In this document: positions 1 through 7,351 of the stretch, piece after piece
Numbering within the stretch: the stretch's first letter is position 1
How the letters are laid out: every line of letters begins with the position of its first letter
From: Flavobacteriales bacterium UBA7690
Lineage (GTDB): Bacteria; Bacteroidota; Bacteroidia; Flavobacteriales_F; PHOS-HE28
Direction: 5' to 3'
Assembly: GCA_002482775.1 (NCBI GenBank)
Contig: DLGQ01000014.1
Span: 1-48,419, forward strand
Length of the DNA stretch: 48,419 nucleotides
The notes under the pieces: model-generated
Database searches by the model: none
The model's input: the letters and a program-made list of their open reading frames with translations, nothing else
Told to the model about the DNA's origin: nothing
Made by a program: the position numbers and the translations under genes

Positions 1-1
1 G

Positions 2-592
2 CCTATATATGGCGAGGTAGAAGAACGAACTGCGGTCATCCGGAACAGGGTGGCCGCGGCACTTTGTAGGGTGGTCAACGCTCTATCGCAGTCGAACACG
101 GTTCTATTTAGTTCCGTTCGGGTGACCTATCTTCAGCAAGCATATAAACCACTTCTTACGACTCATCACATGGGCGATCGCAACATCTACCTCGGGGGCA
201 TCACCAGCCGCGCCAACAATGCGGCCAGTTACTTCCCCTTGGACGATGGTGGCGGTGTGCCTTACTTCGAGGACGAATGGCATGGTGGGTTGCACGAGGG
301 TTTCCTCGCAGCCATATGCGCAGAGGCGTTGAACGAAGTGGGTCTGGATGAAACACGATCAAGGGAACGCACCGTGCTTTCAGCCCACTGGTCGGAGGCA
401 GGTCTTACGTTGTTCGGCCTCCCGCGAGGCTCTCATCAAATACATGTAGTGGATGCGACCGGACGTCTGGTCTTCAGCCAAACGACGGTGAGCAACGGAT
501 TCAGCTTGATCACGGAACTCCCAGCACTAGCGGACGGCGCCTATGTGCTGAACACTGCTTCATTCGCGGCACGGTTCGCCGTCATACGCTGA
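2..592 (+). CDS. Secreted beta-propeller-like protein with T9SS-like C-terminal tail (5' partial)
   Basis: The frame is open to the left edge of the window, so the gene is partial. A stretch from about 170 (IYLGG ... GVPYFEDEWHG) resembles one blade of the propeller-like repeats in the next gene. It is followed by a C-terminal module of about 80 residues with the pattern of T9SS type A sorting domains (LPRGSHQIHVVDATGRLVF ... ADGAYVLNT ... FAVIR). The product is therefore probably exported by the type IX secretion system and processed at the cell surface. The residues encoded before about 170 look neither like a blade nor like a signal peptide, so an upstream frameshift or a start at ATG 170 is possible. 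The stop is 6 nt before the next start, so the two are probably co-transcribed paralogues. Cargo function is unknown. Confidence 0.6.
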   Translation, partial: PIYGEVEERTAVIRNRVAAALCRVVNALSQSNTVLFSSVRVTYLQQAYKPLLTTHHMGDRNIYLGGITSRANNAASYFPLDDGGGVPYFEDEWHGGLHEGFLAAICAEALNEVGLDETRSRERTVLSAHWSEAGLTLFGLPRGSHQIHVVDATGRLVFSQTTVSNGFSLITELPALADGAYVLNTASFAARFAVIR

Positions 593-598
593 CGAGCC

Positions 599-1960
599 AT
601 GTTACATGCCTCTGGTTTTACCGTTGGGCTTGCCATGTGCGTTTGCGCTTACGGCCAATGGGAACCTGCGGGGGTACCCTTTAGGATCACCACGATGAAG
701 AACATCAACACGGATCTTGTGGGCGATGCGATCTACTTCAACGGCGTTTCCTCCCTCAACAATGACTTCGACATCAGTGATGGCGCTCTCCCTTATTATA
801 CGAATGGCCAGTGGGATACTCTCCACACTTTTGGCGGTCATTCGAATTCTGTAGCACGTTACGGCGACACGTTAGTGGTGGCGGGCAATTTCTCGCCATC
901 TACCGATATCCCGTTCTTCGGGATCGCAGGTTTGGTGAATGGGTCATGGATGCCTTTTGGCACAATTGAAGAGAATGGCATATACCGATTGAAGCTCGTG
1001 GGAGGGTCCTTGTACGCCATCGGGGCCTTCGATGTGATGGACGGGCAAAGCTGCCAAGGCATTGCCAAGCGCGTAGGCGGGCAATGGGTACCTGTAGGGC
1101 ATTTCAACGTGATAGACCCACCGAACATTCAGGACTTGGTTTCTTGGAATGGAGTCCTTTACGTCACTGGTGTTATACGCTACGGCTCACCCAATCCCAG
1201 CGACATTGCCTATCTCGCCGATGGTGGGGAATGGGTGGCACTTGGACCGGGTATCCAAGGCGGTTTCGGCGTTGGCCGTTGCCTTGCCGTGTACAACGAC
1301 GAACTCTATGTGAGCGGTGGCATACCCATTTCTTCCGGCAACGCTGGTCACGGAATCATGCGGTGGGATGGGGAGCAATTCCATCCGGTTGGTACAGGTT
1401 TCCAAGACGGCAACAACACATACAACACCTCCATTGGAGCTACGGAACTGGAGGTCTACGACGGCAAACTCTGGGCCTGCGGTACCTTCAGCTACGCGGG
1501 CAATGTGCCCTGTCCGGGCATTGCTTACTGGGATGGTGTGCGGTGGTGCGGCTTGCCCATGGGTCCGGAGCCCGAGATCAACACCATCGAGTTCTTCCAC
1601 GATACGCTCTTCGCCAGTTGCCACGTGAACCTGAACGGTGAGCCGGTGAATTGTGCGGTGAAGTTCGTAGGCGATGTGTATGCGGATACCTGCTCCATGG
1701 CGGTGGGCATGGAGCACAGCATCGCGCTTCCGCGCTCCACGTTGCGTGCCTATCGGCGCAGTGATGGACAGGTGCAGGTGAGCGGCCTACCGTCAGGGAA
1801 GCACGACGTTGAGGTCTTCGACGATGCTGGTCGGCTGGTGTTCTCTACCTCAGTTGTGGCCACTGAAGATCAACCTGCCACGTGGTCCATGCCACCGTTG
1901 GGTGGTGGAGTGTACCTGATCGGCTCGAAGGCGGGTAGCGTCAGGTTCGTGGGGCCGTAA
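599..1960 (+). CDS. Secreted beta-propeller-like repeat protein with T9SS-like sorting domain
   Basis: The product has 453 residues. It starts with a short hydrophobic signal (MLHASGFTVGLAMCVCAYGQ) and continues with about six repeats of roughly 50 residues built on a pattern of a Tyr/Val/Gly strand, Gly-Ala/Ile-rich strand and 'DGxxW' (for example GIAYWDGVRWCGL, GIMRWDGEQFHPVG). This is the look of a kelch/WG-type beta-propeller. The last 80 residues (VQVSGLPSGKHDVEVFDDAGRLVF up to VRFVGP) match the T9SS C-terminal sorting-domain pattern. I infer an extracellular, possibly surface-anchored, protein of unknown ligand. It lies directly downstream of a related partial gene and upstream of a YebC gene, from which 86 nt separate it. 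Confidence 0.75.
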   Translation: MLHASGFTVGLAMCVCAYGQWEPAGVPFRITTMKNINTDLVGDAIYFNGVSSLNNDFDISDGALPYYTNGQWDTLHTFGGHSNSVARYGDTLVVAGNFSPSTDIPFFGIAGLVNGSWMPFGTIEENGIYRLKLVGGSLYAIGAFDVMDGQSCQGIAKRVGGQWVPVGHFNVIDPPNIQDLVSWNGVLYVTGVIRYGSPNPSDIAYLADGGEWVALGPGIQGGFGVGRCLAVYNDELYVSGGIPISSGNAGHGIMRWDGEQFHPVGTGFQDGNNTYNTSIGATELEVYDGKLWACGTFSYAGNVPCPGIAYWDGVRWCGLPMGPEPEINTIEFFHDTLFASCHVNLNGEPVNCAVKFVGDVYADTCSMAVGMEHSIALPRSTLRAYRRSDGQVQVSGLPSGKHDVEVFDDAGRLVFSTSVVATEDQPATWSMPPLGGGVYLIGSKAGSVRFVGP

Positions 1961-2046
1961 GGTGCTTTCCTAGAACCCTTCAGCGGGTGCCCTCCAAGCG
2001 TTCCACTTACATTTACGGCCCCTTCATACTGGAACATCCGCACGCC

Positions 2047-2799
2047 ATGGGCCGCATCTTCGAGAAACGCAAGCACAAGATCTTCGCACGCAACGCCAAG
2101 CTGAGCAAGCTCTTCACCCGCATCGGGAAAGAGATCGCCATGGCGGTGAAAGCCGGTGGGCCCAACCCCGACGCCAACTCGCGGTTGAAGATGGCCATCC
2201 AGAACGCGCGCGGGATGAACATGCCCAAGGACAACGTGGACCGCGCCATCAAGAAAGCCGCTGGGGGGGAAGGCGTCGATTTCGCCGAGGTCACCTACGA
2301 AGGGTACGCACCGGGTGGTGTGGCCATCTTCGTGGAGACCGCCACCAACAACACCACGCGTACCGTGGCCAACGTGCGCAGCTTCTTCAGCAAGTGCGAT
2401 GGCACCCTGGGCACCAGTGGGTCGTTGGCGCACGTGTTCGACCGCAAAGCGGAATTCGTGGTGGAGACCGCAGCCCTCAAAGGCCGCGACGCCGACGAGT
2501 TCGAGATGGAATGCATCGATGCCGGTGCCGATGATGTGATCCGCGATGAGGAAGGCATGGTGATCCTCGCGCCGTACACGTCCTTCGGCAGCATGGCCCA
2601 GAAGCTGGAACAATTAGGCGTGGAAACGAAGAGCGCGGAGCTGAAACGTTTCCCCGTGACCATGATCCCTGCCGACCTGGAAACAGCCAAGAACGTGATG
2701 AAGTTGGTGGACATGTTGGAAGACGACGAGGACGTGAACGCCGTTTACCACAACATGGAACTGAGCGAAGAGGTGGAGGCCGAGCTGGCCAACGCCTAG
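2047..2799 (+). CDS. YebC/PmpR family transcriptional or translational regulator
   Basis: The protein has 250 residues, the usual family length. It begins MGRIFEKRKHKIFARNAK and carries the family block around GPNPDANSRLKMAIQNARGMNMPKDNVDRAI, followed by EVTYEGYAPGGVAIFVE and the central-domain segment TRTVANVRSFFSKCDGTLGTSGS. YebC proteins are cytoplasmic. They were first described as DNA-binding regulators, and recent work links family members to ribosomes stalled at proline-rich stretches. I chose the ATG at 2047 because the conserved N-terminus begins there; an in-frame GTG at 1987 would add 20 residues unlike the family. The gene ends 2 nt from the convergent sensor kinase, with no room for a separate terminator. 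Confidence 0.93.
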   Translation: MGRIFEKRKHKIFARNAKLSKLFTRIGKEIAMAVKAGGPNPDANSRLKMAIQNARGMNMPKDNVDRAIKKAAGGEGVDFAEVTYEGYAPGGVAIFVETATNNTTRTVANVRSFFSKCDGTLGTSGSLAHVFDRKAEFVVETAALKGRDADEFEMECIDAGADDVIRDEEGMVILAPYTSFGSMAQKLEQLGVETKSAELKRFPVTMIPADLETAKNVMKLVDMLEDDEDVNAVYHNMELSEEVEAELANA

Positions 2800-2801
2800 C
2801 G

Positions 2802-4727
2802 CTATGTGACCGGCCGAAGCGGCTTGAAACGGATGTGGTAGTTGGTGCCCATCGCACCGCCCTGCACGGTCATACGACCGTTCAATTGTTCTACCAGGCT
2901 TTCGATCAGCGAGACGCCCAGTGTTGCACCGTCGGGTTGCATCTTATCCAGTGGCATCCCCACACCATCATCGGTGTAGACCAGATCGAAGGCCCCTTCC
3001 TGCGCGTCGGCGATGGTGAGTTTGATGTGGCCGGACTCCCGATCCGTGAACGCGTGTTTGAACGAATTGGTGATGAGCTCGTTCAGCAATAACCCAAGCG
3101 GCACCATGGTGTGCAGGTCGAAGGAAAGGTCCGGGTCGATGTGGGTGCGGTAGTCGATCCTATCGCTCACATCGTTCACGCGCACCAGCTCGGAGAATAG
3201 CTCGTGTATGTACAGGGCCACATCCACCGTGGTGAGCTCATCGCCCTTGTACAGTTTCTCGTGGATCAACGCCATGGACGTCACCCGGCTCTGGCTCTGG
3301 TCGAAGGCGGCTTGCAACCGCTCATCGGCGATAGTGCCTGCCTGCAACCGAAGCAGGCTCGCCACCACCTGCAGATTGTTCTTCACCCGGTGGTGCATCT
3401 CCTTGATCAGCACCGTGATGCGTTCGTTGGCTTCTTCCAGCTTGCGTTTTTCCGCCTGCAACGCCGCCGTCTGCTCGTTCTCCCGGATGCGGGCGGCCTT
3501 CAGGTTCTCCTTCATCCGGGTAAGCGCGATGCCCAGCACATCTTGCTGACCGCGTACAGCTACGGGTGTGTCGTAGTTGCCCTTGCCGATCTCTTCCGCA
3601 CTGCTGGCCTGCGAGCGGATGTTGTCGATCATGCCGTTGAAGGAGAGCGCCATCTGCCCGATCTCGTCCGCGCTGCTCACCGGTACTTCGCCACGGATGT
3701 CGCCCATGGCCAAGGAGCGCGCTGCATGCGTTACCTCGTTCACCGTGTTGCGCACACCACGCAGGATCACGAACCCCATCACCGTTACCGCACCGATCAC
3801 CCCCAACAGCGCCGCCAGCACCACCAACAACCGGATCTCGGCGCTGCGCGAATTCTCGGCCGTGACCTCCTGGATCAACCCCAGCGAACGGTCTTCCACC
3901 TGTTTCAATTTCTCCAGCGCCTGCAACGAGAGTTCCCACCATTGCCGCGGTGCGATACCCACGGGATCCATGGTGCGGCGCTCTTTCACCGTACCGATCA
4001 AGGCACGCAGGAAGTTCACGTCCGGTCCTTGGAAGAGTTCCCGGTAGGCGGCCAATACTTCCGGTTGTGCGTCGCGCTCGAAGAGGGTGAGGTTGGTCTC
4101 GTACTGCGAGATCATGTCGCTAAGCTCGCCTTGGTCGTCCGGGGCCATCACCCCTTCGGAGCCTACGCTCAGCCGATCGCGTACCACGCACAGCGCCTGT
4201 TTCGCGTTCAGCAGGCGTTGGTGGGCGTAGGTCCAGCCTTGCGTTTCCGGATCCAGACCCGTGCGCACGATGTGACCAACTTCGTCCAGCAACTTCTTGT
4301 CCATCGCCGCATAGGCCCGTGCAGCGGAAGCCGCGTCGATCCTGCGGTCCAGTACCCGCTTGCGCAAGATGTTCAACCCATCGAACGGCAGCCCTTCGCT
4401 AAGTCGCGGATCATCCGGACGGGACGGGTCTTTCAGGTTCGTGATGCTGTTGTTGGTGTGCTGTTGTTGGATGGTGAGCTTGATGGAGCTGACCGGCTGC
4501 CCCGTGAGGTAACCCACAGAAAGAGCACTTTCCCGCTGCACCTGGTGGATCACTTCCGAGTACAGCCCGATGATGGCGGACTGTTCGTTCACGTAGTTCA
4601 TCACCTCCCGCCGCTTGATGCTGGAGTCCACCTGTTTGCCGATCAACAGCACCATGCCCAACACGGGTATCCCCAGTGTGAACATGAACTTGGTGCGTAC
4701 CGGAAGGTCCGCGAATCGCCAACGCAT
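2802..4727 (-). CDS. Sensor histidine kinase with NIT-like periplasmic domain, HAMP and HisKA_2
   Basis: The product has 641 residues from the ATG at 4727. A first membrane helix (about residues 14-32) is followed by a helical extracytoplasmic region of about 270 residues that resembles nitrate/nitrite-sensing (NIT-type) domains. A second membrane helix (about 300-323) leads into a HAMP linker. The dimerisation/phosphoacceptor block MHHRVKNNLQVVASLLRLQ is HisKA_2 type, with His446 the likely phosphorylation site, and a C-terminal HATPase domain carries DDGVGMP and TLGVSLIESLV. The ligand is inferred by shape only. No response regulator is adjacent, so it is an orphan here. A TATTTTCG box lies 5 nt upstream of the start. 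It is divergent from the carboxyltransferase gene. Confidence 0.88.
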   Translation of the reverse strand: MRWRFADLPVRTKFMFTLGIPVLGMVLLIGKQVDSSIKRREVMNYVNEQSAIIGLYSEVIHQVQRESALSVGYLTGQPVSSIKLTIQQQHTNNSITNLKDPSRPDDPRLSEGLPFDGLNILRKRVLDRRIDAASAARAYAAMDKKLLDEVGHIVRTGLDPETQGWTYAHQRLLNAKQALCVVRDRLSVGSEGVMAPDDQGELSDMISQYETNLTLFERDAQPEVLAAYRELFQGPDVNFLRALIGTVKERRTMDPVGIAPRQWWELSLQALEKLKQVEDRSLGLIQEVTAENSRSAEIRLLVVLAALLGVIGAVTVMGFVILRGVRNTVNEVTHAARSLAMGDIRGEVPVSSADEIGQMALSFNGMIDNIRSQASSAEEIGKGNYDTPVAVRGQQDVLGIALTRMKENLKAARIRENEQTAALQAEKRKLEEANERITVLIKEMHHRVKNNLQVVASLLRLQAGTIADERLQAAFDQSQSRVTSMALIHEKLYKGDELTTVDVALYIHELFSELVRVNDVSDRIDYRTHIDPDLSFDLHTMVPLGLLLNELITNSFKHAFTDRESGHIKLTIADAQEGAFDLVYTDDGVGMPLDKMQPDGATLGVSLIESLVEQLNGRMTVQGGAMGTNYHIRFKPLRPVT

Positions 4728-4732
4728 CGGCC

Positions 4733-4740
4733 CGAAAATA
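4733..4740 (-). promoter_or_regulatory. Candidate -7 box (TATTTTCG) of the NIT/HAMP sensor kinase
   Basis: It matches the Bacteroidota -7 element TAnnTTTG at seven of eight positions and lies 5 nt before the ATG at 4727, implying a very short leader. No clear -33 TTG is visible. Confidence 0.4.
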
Positions 4741-4766
4741 CAGCGCTCCGGCTTGCCACGGCCTTC

Positions 4767-4774
4767 TACCTTTG
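4767..4774 (+). promoter_or_regulatory. Candidate -7 box (TACCTTTG) of the carboxyltransferase gene
   Basis: It is an exact match to the Bacteroidota TAnnTTTG element, 36 nt upstream of the ATG at 4811, in the divergent intergenic region with the sensor kinase gene. Confidence 0.5.
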
Positions 4775-4810
4775 GCCACCACCCGAACAGCACCCCTCGG
4801 CAACCCGATC

Positions 4811-6352
4811 ATGAAGGAACAATTCGACACGCTCGACGCCAAGAACGCCCAAGCCCTGCTGGGCGGTGGCACCGACCGCATCGCCGCACAGCACAAGAAA
4901 GGGAAGCTCACCGCCCGCGAACGCGTGGATCTGCTGCTGGATGAAGGGACCTTCCAAGAGATCGGCCAGCTTGTTACCCACCGCAGCGACAACTTCGGAC
5001 TGGACCAACAGGTGTTCCTGGGTGATGGTGTGGTGACCGGTTTCGGACGGATCGATGGGCGCCTGGTGTATGTGTTCTCCCAGGATTTCACCGTGCTCGG
5101 TGGTTCGCTGGCCGAAGCCCACGCCGCCAAGATCTGCCGCATCATGGACCTCGCCATGCAGAACGGTGCGCCGGTGATCGGCCTCAACGACAGCGGTGGT
5201 GCACGCATCCAAGAGGGTGTGGTGAGCCTCGCGGGGTATGCCGACATCTTCTACCGCAACGTACGCAGCAGCGGGGTGGTGCCGCAGATCAGTGCCATCC
5301 TGGGCCCGTGCGCCGGTGGTGCGGTGTACAGCCCGGCCCTCACGGATTTCGTGATGATGACCGAGGGAACCAGCTACATGTTCGTCACCGGACCCAACGT
5401 GGTGAAGACCGTGACGCACGAAGAGGTGACCAGCGAAGACCTCGGCGGCGCTTCCACCCATGCTTCCAAGAGCGGCGTAGCGCACTTCACAGCACCCAAC
5501 GAGCTGGATGCGATCCGGCAACTGCGCCAGCTGATCTCCTACATCCCCAGCAACTGCGAAGAAGAACCACCCGCGCTGGACTATACGCCGGGTGATGAAT
5601 CGCGCCCTGCCCTGGACACCATCATCCCCGCCAACCCCAACCAGCCCTACGACATCCGCGAGGTGTTGAACGCGGTGATAGACCCGGACAGCAGCATGGA
5701 GGTGCATGCGGAATATGCGCGTAACATGGTGATCGGCTTCGCACGCGTGGCCGGCCGCACCGTGGGTTGTGTGGCCAACCAACCCGCTACACTTGCGGGA
5801 GTGCTCGACATCGATGCCAGCATCAAAGCCGCGCGCTTCGTGCGTTTCTGTGATGCGTTCAACATCCCCTTGCTGGTCTTCGTGGATGTGCCCGGTTTCC
5901 TACCCGGCACGGATCAGGAGTGGCGCGGCATCATCACGCACGGTGCGAAACTGCTCTACGCCTTCAGCGAAGCCACCGTACCACGCATCACCGTGATCAC
6001 CCGGAAAGCCTACGGTGGTGCCTACGATGTGATGAATTCCAAACACATCGGGGCCGACATGAATTTCGCATGGCCCGGAGCGGAGATCGCCGTGATGGGA
6101 GCGAAGGGGGCGGCGGAGATCATCTTCAAAGGAGAGATCGCCAAAGCCACCGACCCCGCTGCGAAACTGGCCGAGAAGGAGGCGGAGTACAAAGAGCAGT
6201 TCGCCAATCCCTACGAGGCCGCAGCACGCGGATACGTGGATGCCGTGATCAAACCTTCCGAGACCCGCCAACGCATCATCTCCGCGCTGGACATGCTGCG
6301 CAACAAGGTGGCCACATTGCCGCGCAAGAAGCACGGCAACATCCCGCTGTGA
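4811..6352 (+). CDS. Acyl-CoA carboxylase carboxyltransferase (beta) subunit, propionyl-CoA type
   Basis: The product has 513 residues, the length of PccB/MmdA-type carboxyltransferases. It transfers CO2 from carboxybiotin to an acyl-CoA (propionyl-CoA to methylmalonyl-CoA in the best-known members). Visible family blocks include the N-terminal KGKLTARERVDLLLDEGTF, VFSQDFTVLGGSLAEAHAAKI, the acyl-CoA oxyanion loop GLNDSGGARIQEGV, GPCAGGAVYSPALTDFV, and the C-terminal VDVPGFLPGTDQEWRGII and TRKAYGGAYDVMNSKHIGAD. The start at 4811 fits the conserved MKEQFDTL N-terminus; an upstream in-frame ATG would add 13 unusual residues. Biotin carboxylase and carrier subunits are not in the window, so the exact complex and substrate remain open. 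A glycosyltransferase gene follows after 31 nt. Confidence 0.93.
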   Translation: MKEQFDTLDAKNAQALLGGGTDRIAAQHKKGKLTARERVDLLLDEGTFQEIGQLVTHRSDNFGLDQQVFLGDGVVTGFGRIDGRLVYVFSQDFTVLGGSLAEAHAAKICRIMDLAMQNGAPVIGLNDSGGARIQEGVVSLAGYADIFYRNVRSSGVVPQISAILGPCAGGAVYSPALTDFVMMTEGTSYMFVTGPNVVKTVTHEEVTSEDLGGASTHASKSGVAHFTAPNELDAIRQLRQLISYIPSNCEEEPPALDYTPGDESRPALDTIIPANPNQPYDIREVLNAVIDPDSSMEVHAEYARNMVIGFARVAGRTVGCVANQPATLAGVLDIDASIKAARFVRFCDAFNIPLLVFVDVPGFLPGTDQEWRGIITHGAKLLYAFSEATVPRITVITRKAYGGAYDVMNSKHIGADMNFAWPGAEIAVMGAKGAAEIIFKGEIAKATDPAAKLAEKEAEYKEQFANPYEAAARGYVDAVIKPSETRQRIISALDMLRNKVATLPRKKHGNIPL

Positions 6353-6383
6353 TCCGCGTAACACGGTCCTCGCCATTCCACGG

Positions 6384-7253
6384 ATGAAGTTCACCGTTGT
6401 AACACCCAGCTTCGGACAGCTCCATTACCTGCGCCTCAACGCAGCATCCATCGCCGATCAACGCGCGCCGGGGGTGGAGGTGGAGCACATCGTACAGGAC
6501 GGAGGTTCCAAGGATGGAACTCGCGAGTGGTTGTTGACACGGCCCGATATCCGGGGTATCGCTGAAGCCGACAACGGCATGTACGACGCCATCAACCGCG
6601 GCTTGCAGAAGGGTGGTGGTGAGGTGTTCTCCTGGTTGAACTGCGACGAACAATACCTGCCCGGAACGCTCGCCGCCGTGCGTGGATTCTTCGAGCAGCA
6701 CCCGGAAGCCGACATGGTGGCGGGTGACACGCTCGTTGTGGATTCCAGCGGTGAATACCACTGTCACCGCAAAGCTGTCGTACCCACGACCGGGATCCTT
6801 CGGTTGGGCCGTACGCCTGTCCAGAGCTGCTCACTCTTCTTCCGCGCCAAATTGGTGAAGGGTGAAGGCGGCATCCTCTTCGATCCCCAATGGAAAGCCA
6901 TGGGCGACTGGGCTTGGCTGCGCGATCAGGACGCACGCGGTGCACGCATGCTCCGCTTGCCACGCTTCCTGGCCACCTTCGTGGATGACGGCGGCAACCT
7001 CGGCATGAGCCCGCGCGCCGTGCAAGAGACACGTGCCGTGTATGGTGCGTTATCGCCTTGGCACCGGGCAACCGAGTACCTCGTGCGTGGCGCGGATTAT
7101 GCCCGCAAGATCATGGATGGCTACTATTCGCAGAAGCCGTTCGACTACGCGATCTACGATACCGACACGAACGCGCCCTCGGGTGTTTCCGCCCAGCGGC
7201 GCACACGGCATGTGGCCAAGCCCACCTGGCACTGGAAGGGCAGGGCGCATTGA
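6384..7253 (+). CDS. Glycosyltransferase family 2
   Basis: The protein has 289 residues and a GT-A fold start (MKFTVVTPSFGQLHYLRLNAASI). It has the typical VQDGGSKDGTREWL loop, the EADNGMYDAINRGLQKGGGEVFSWLNCDE segment with a nucleotide-sugar/metal-binding Asp, and a later acidic acceptor region. It lacks obvious membrane helices, so it is probably a soluble or membrane-associated enzyme that adds one sugar to a cell-surface polysaccharide or glycolipid. The IAEADNGMYDAINRG motif is common in GT2 enzymes of exopolysaccharide and O-antigen clusters, but no such cluster surrounds it here. It may share a transcript with the carboxyltransferase gene upstream. Confidence 0.85.
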   Translation: MKFTVVTPSFGQLHYLRLNAASIADQRAPGVEVEHIVQDGGSKDGTREWLLTRPDIRGIAEADNGMYDAINRGLQKGGGEVFSWLNCDEQYLPGTLAAVRGFFEQHPEADMVAGDTLVVDSSGEYHCHRKAVVPTTGILRLGRTPVQSCSLFFRAKLVKGEGGILFDPQWKAMGDWAWLRDQDARGARMLRLPRFLATFVDDGGNLGMSPRAVQETRAVYGALSPWHRATEYLVRGADYARKIMDGYYSQKPFDYAIYDTDTNAPSGVSAQRRTRHVAKPTWHWKGRAH

Positions 7254-7281
7254 TCGTGCATTGTTTGGAACTGGCGCGACT

Positions 7282-7295
7282 ACGGTGATCACCGT
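7282..7295. promoter_or_regulatory. Perfect 14-bp palindrome upstream of the TPR kinase/response-regulator pair
   Basis: ACGGTGATCACCGT is a perfect palindrome in the 98-nt gap before the sensor kinase. A second imperfect palindrome (AGTTGCCGGTAACT) follows at 7311-7324. It could be an operator for the LuxR-type regulator downstream; this is inferred from position only. Confidence 0.3.
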
Positions 7296-7351
7296 GGTCG
7301 GTACTACGTGAGTTGCCGGTAACTTGCCCGCGGTTCCTCTCCCGCTCTCCC

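Noticed and set aside
3204..4814. Long plus-strand frame opposite the sensor kinase
   Set aside because: It is the antisense shadow of the kinase gene; the minus-strand frame has full HAMP, HisKA_2 and HATPase motifs.
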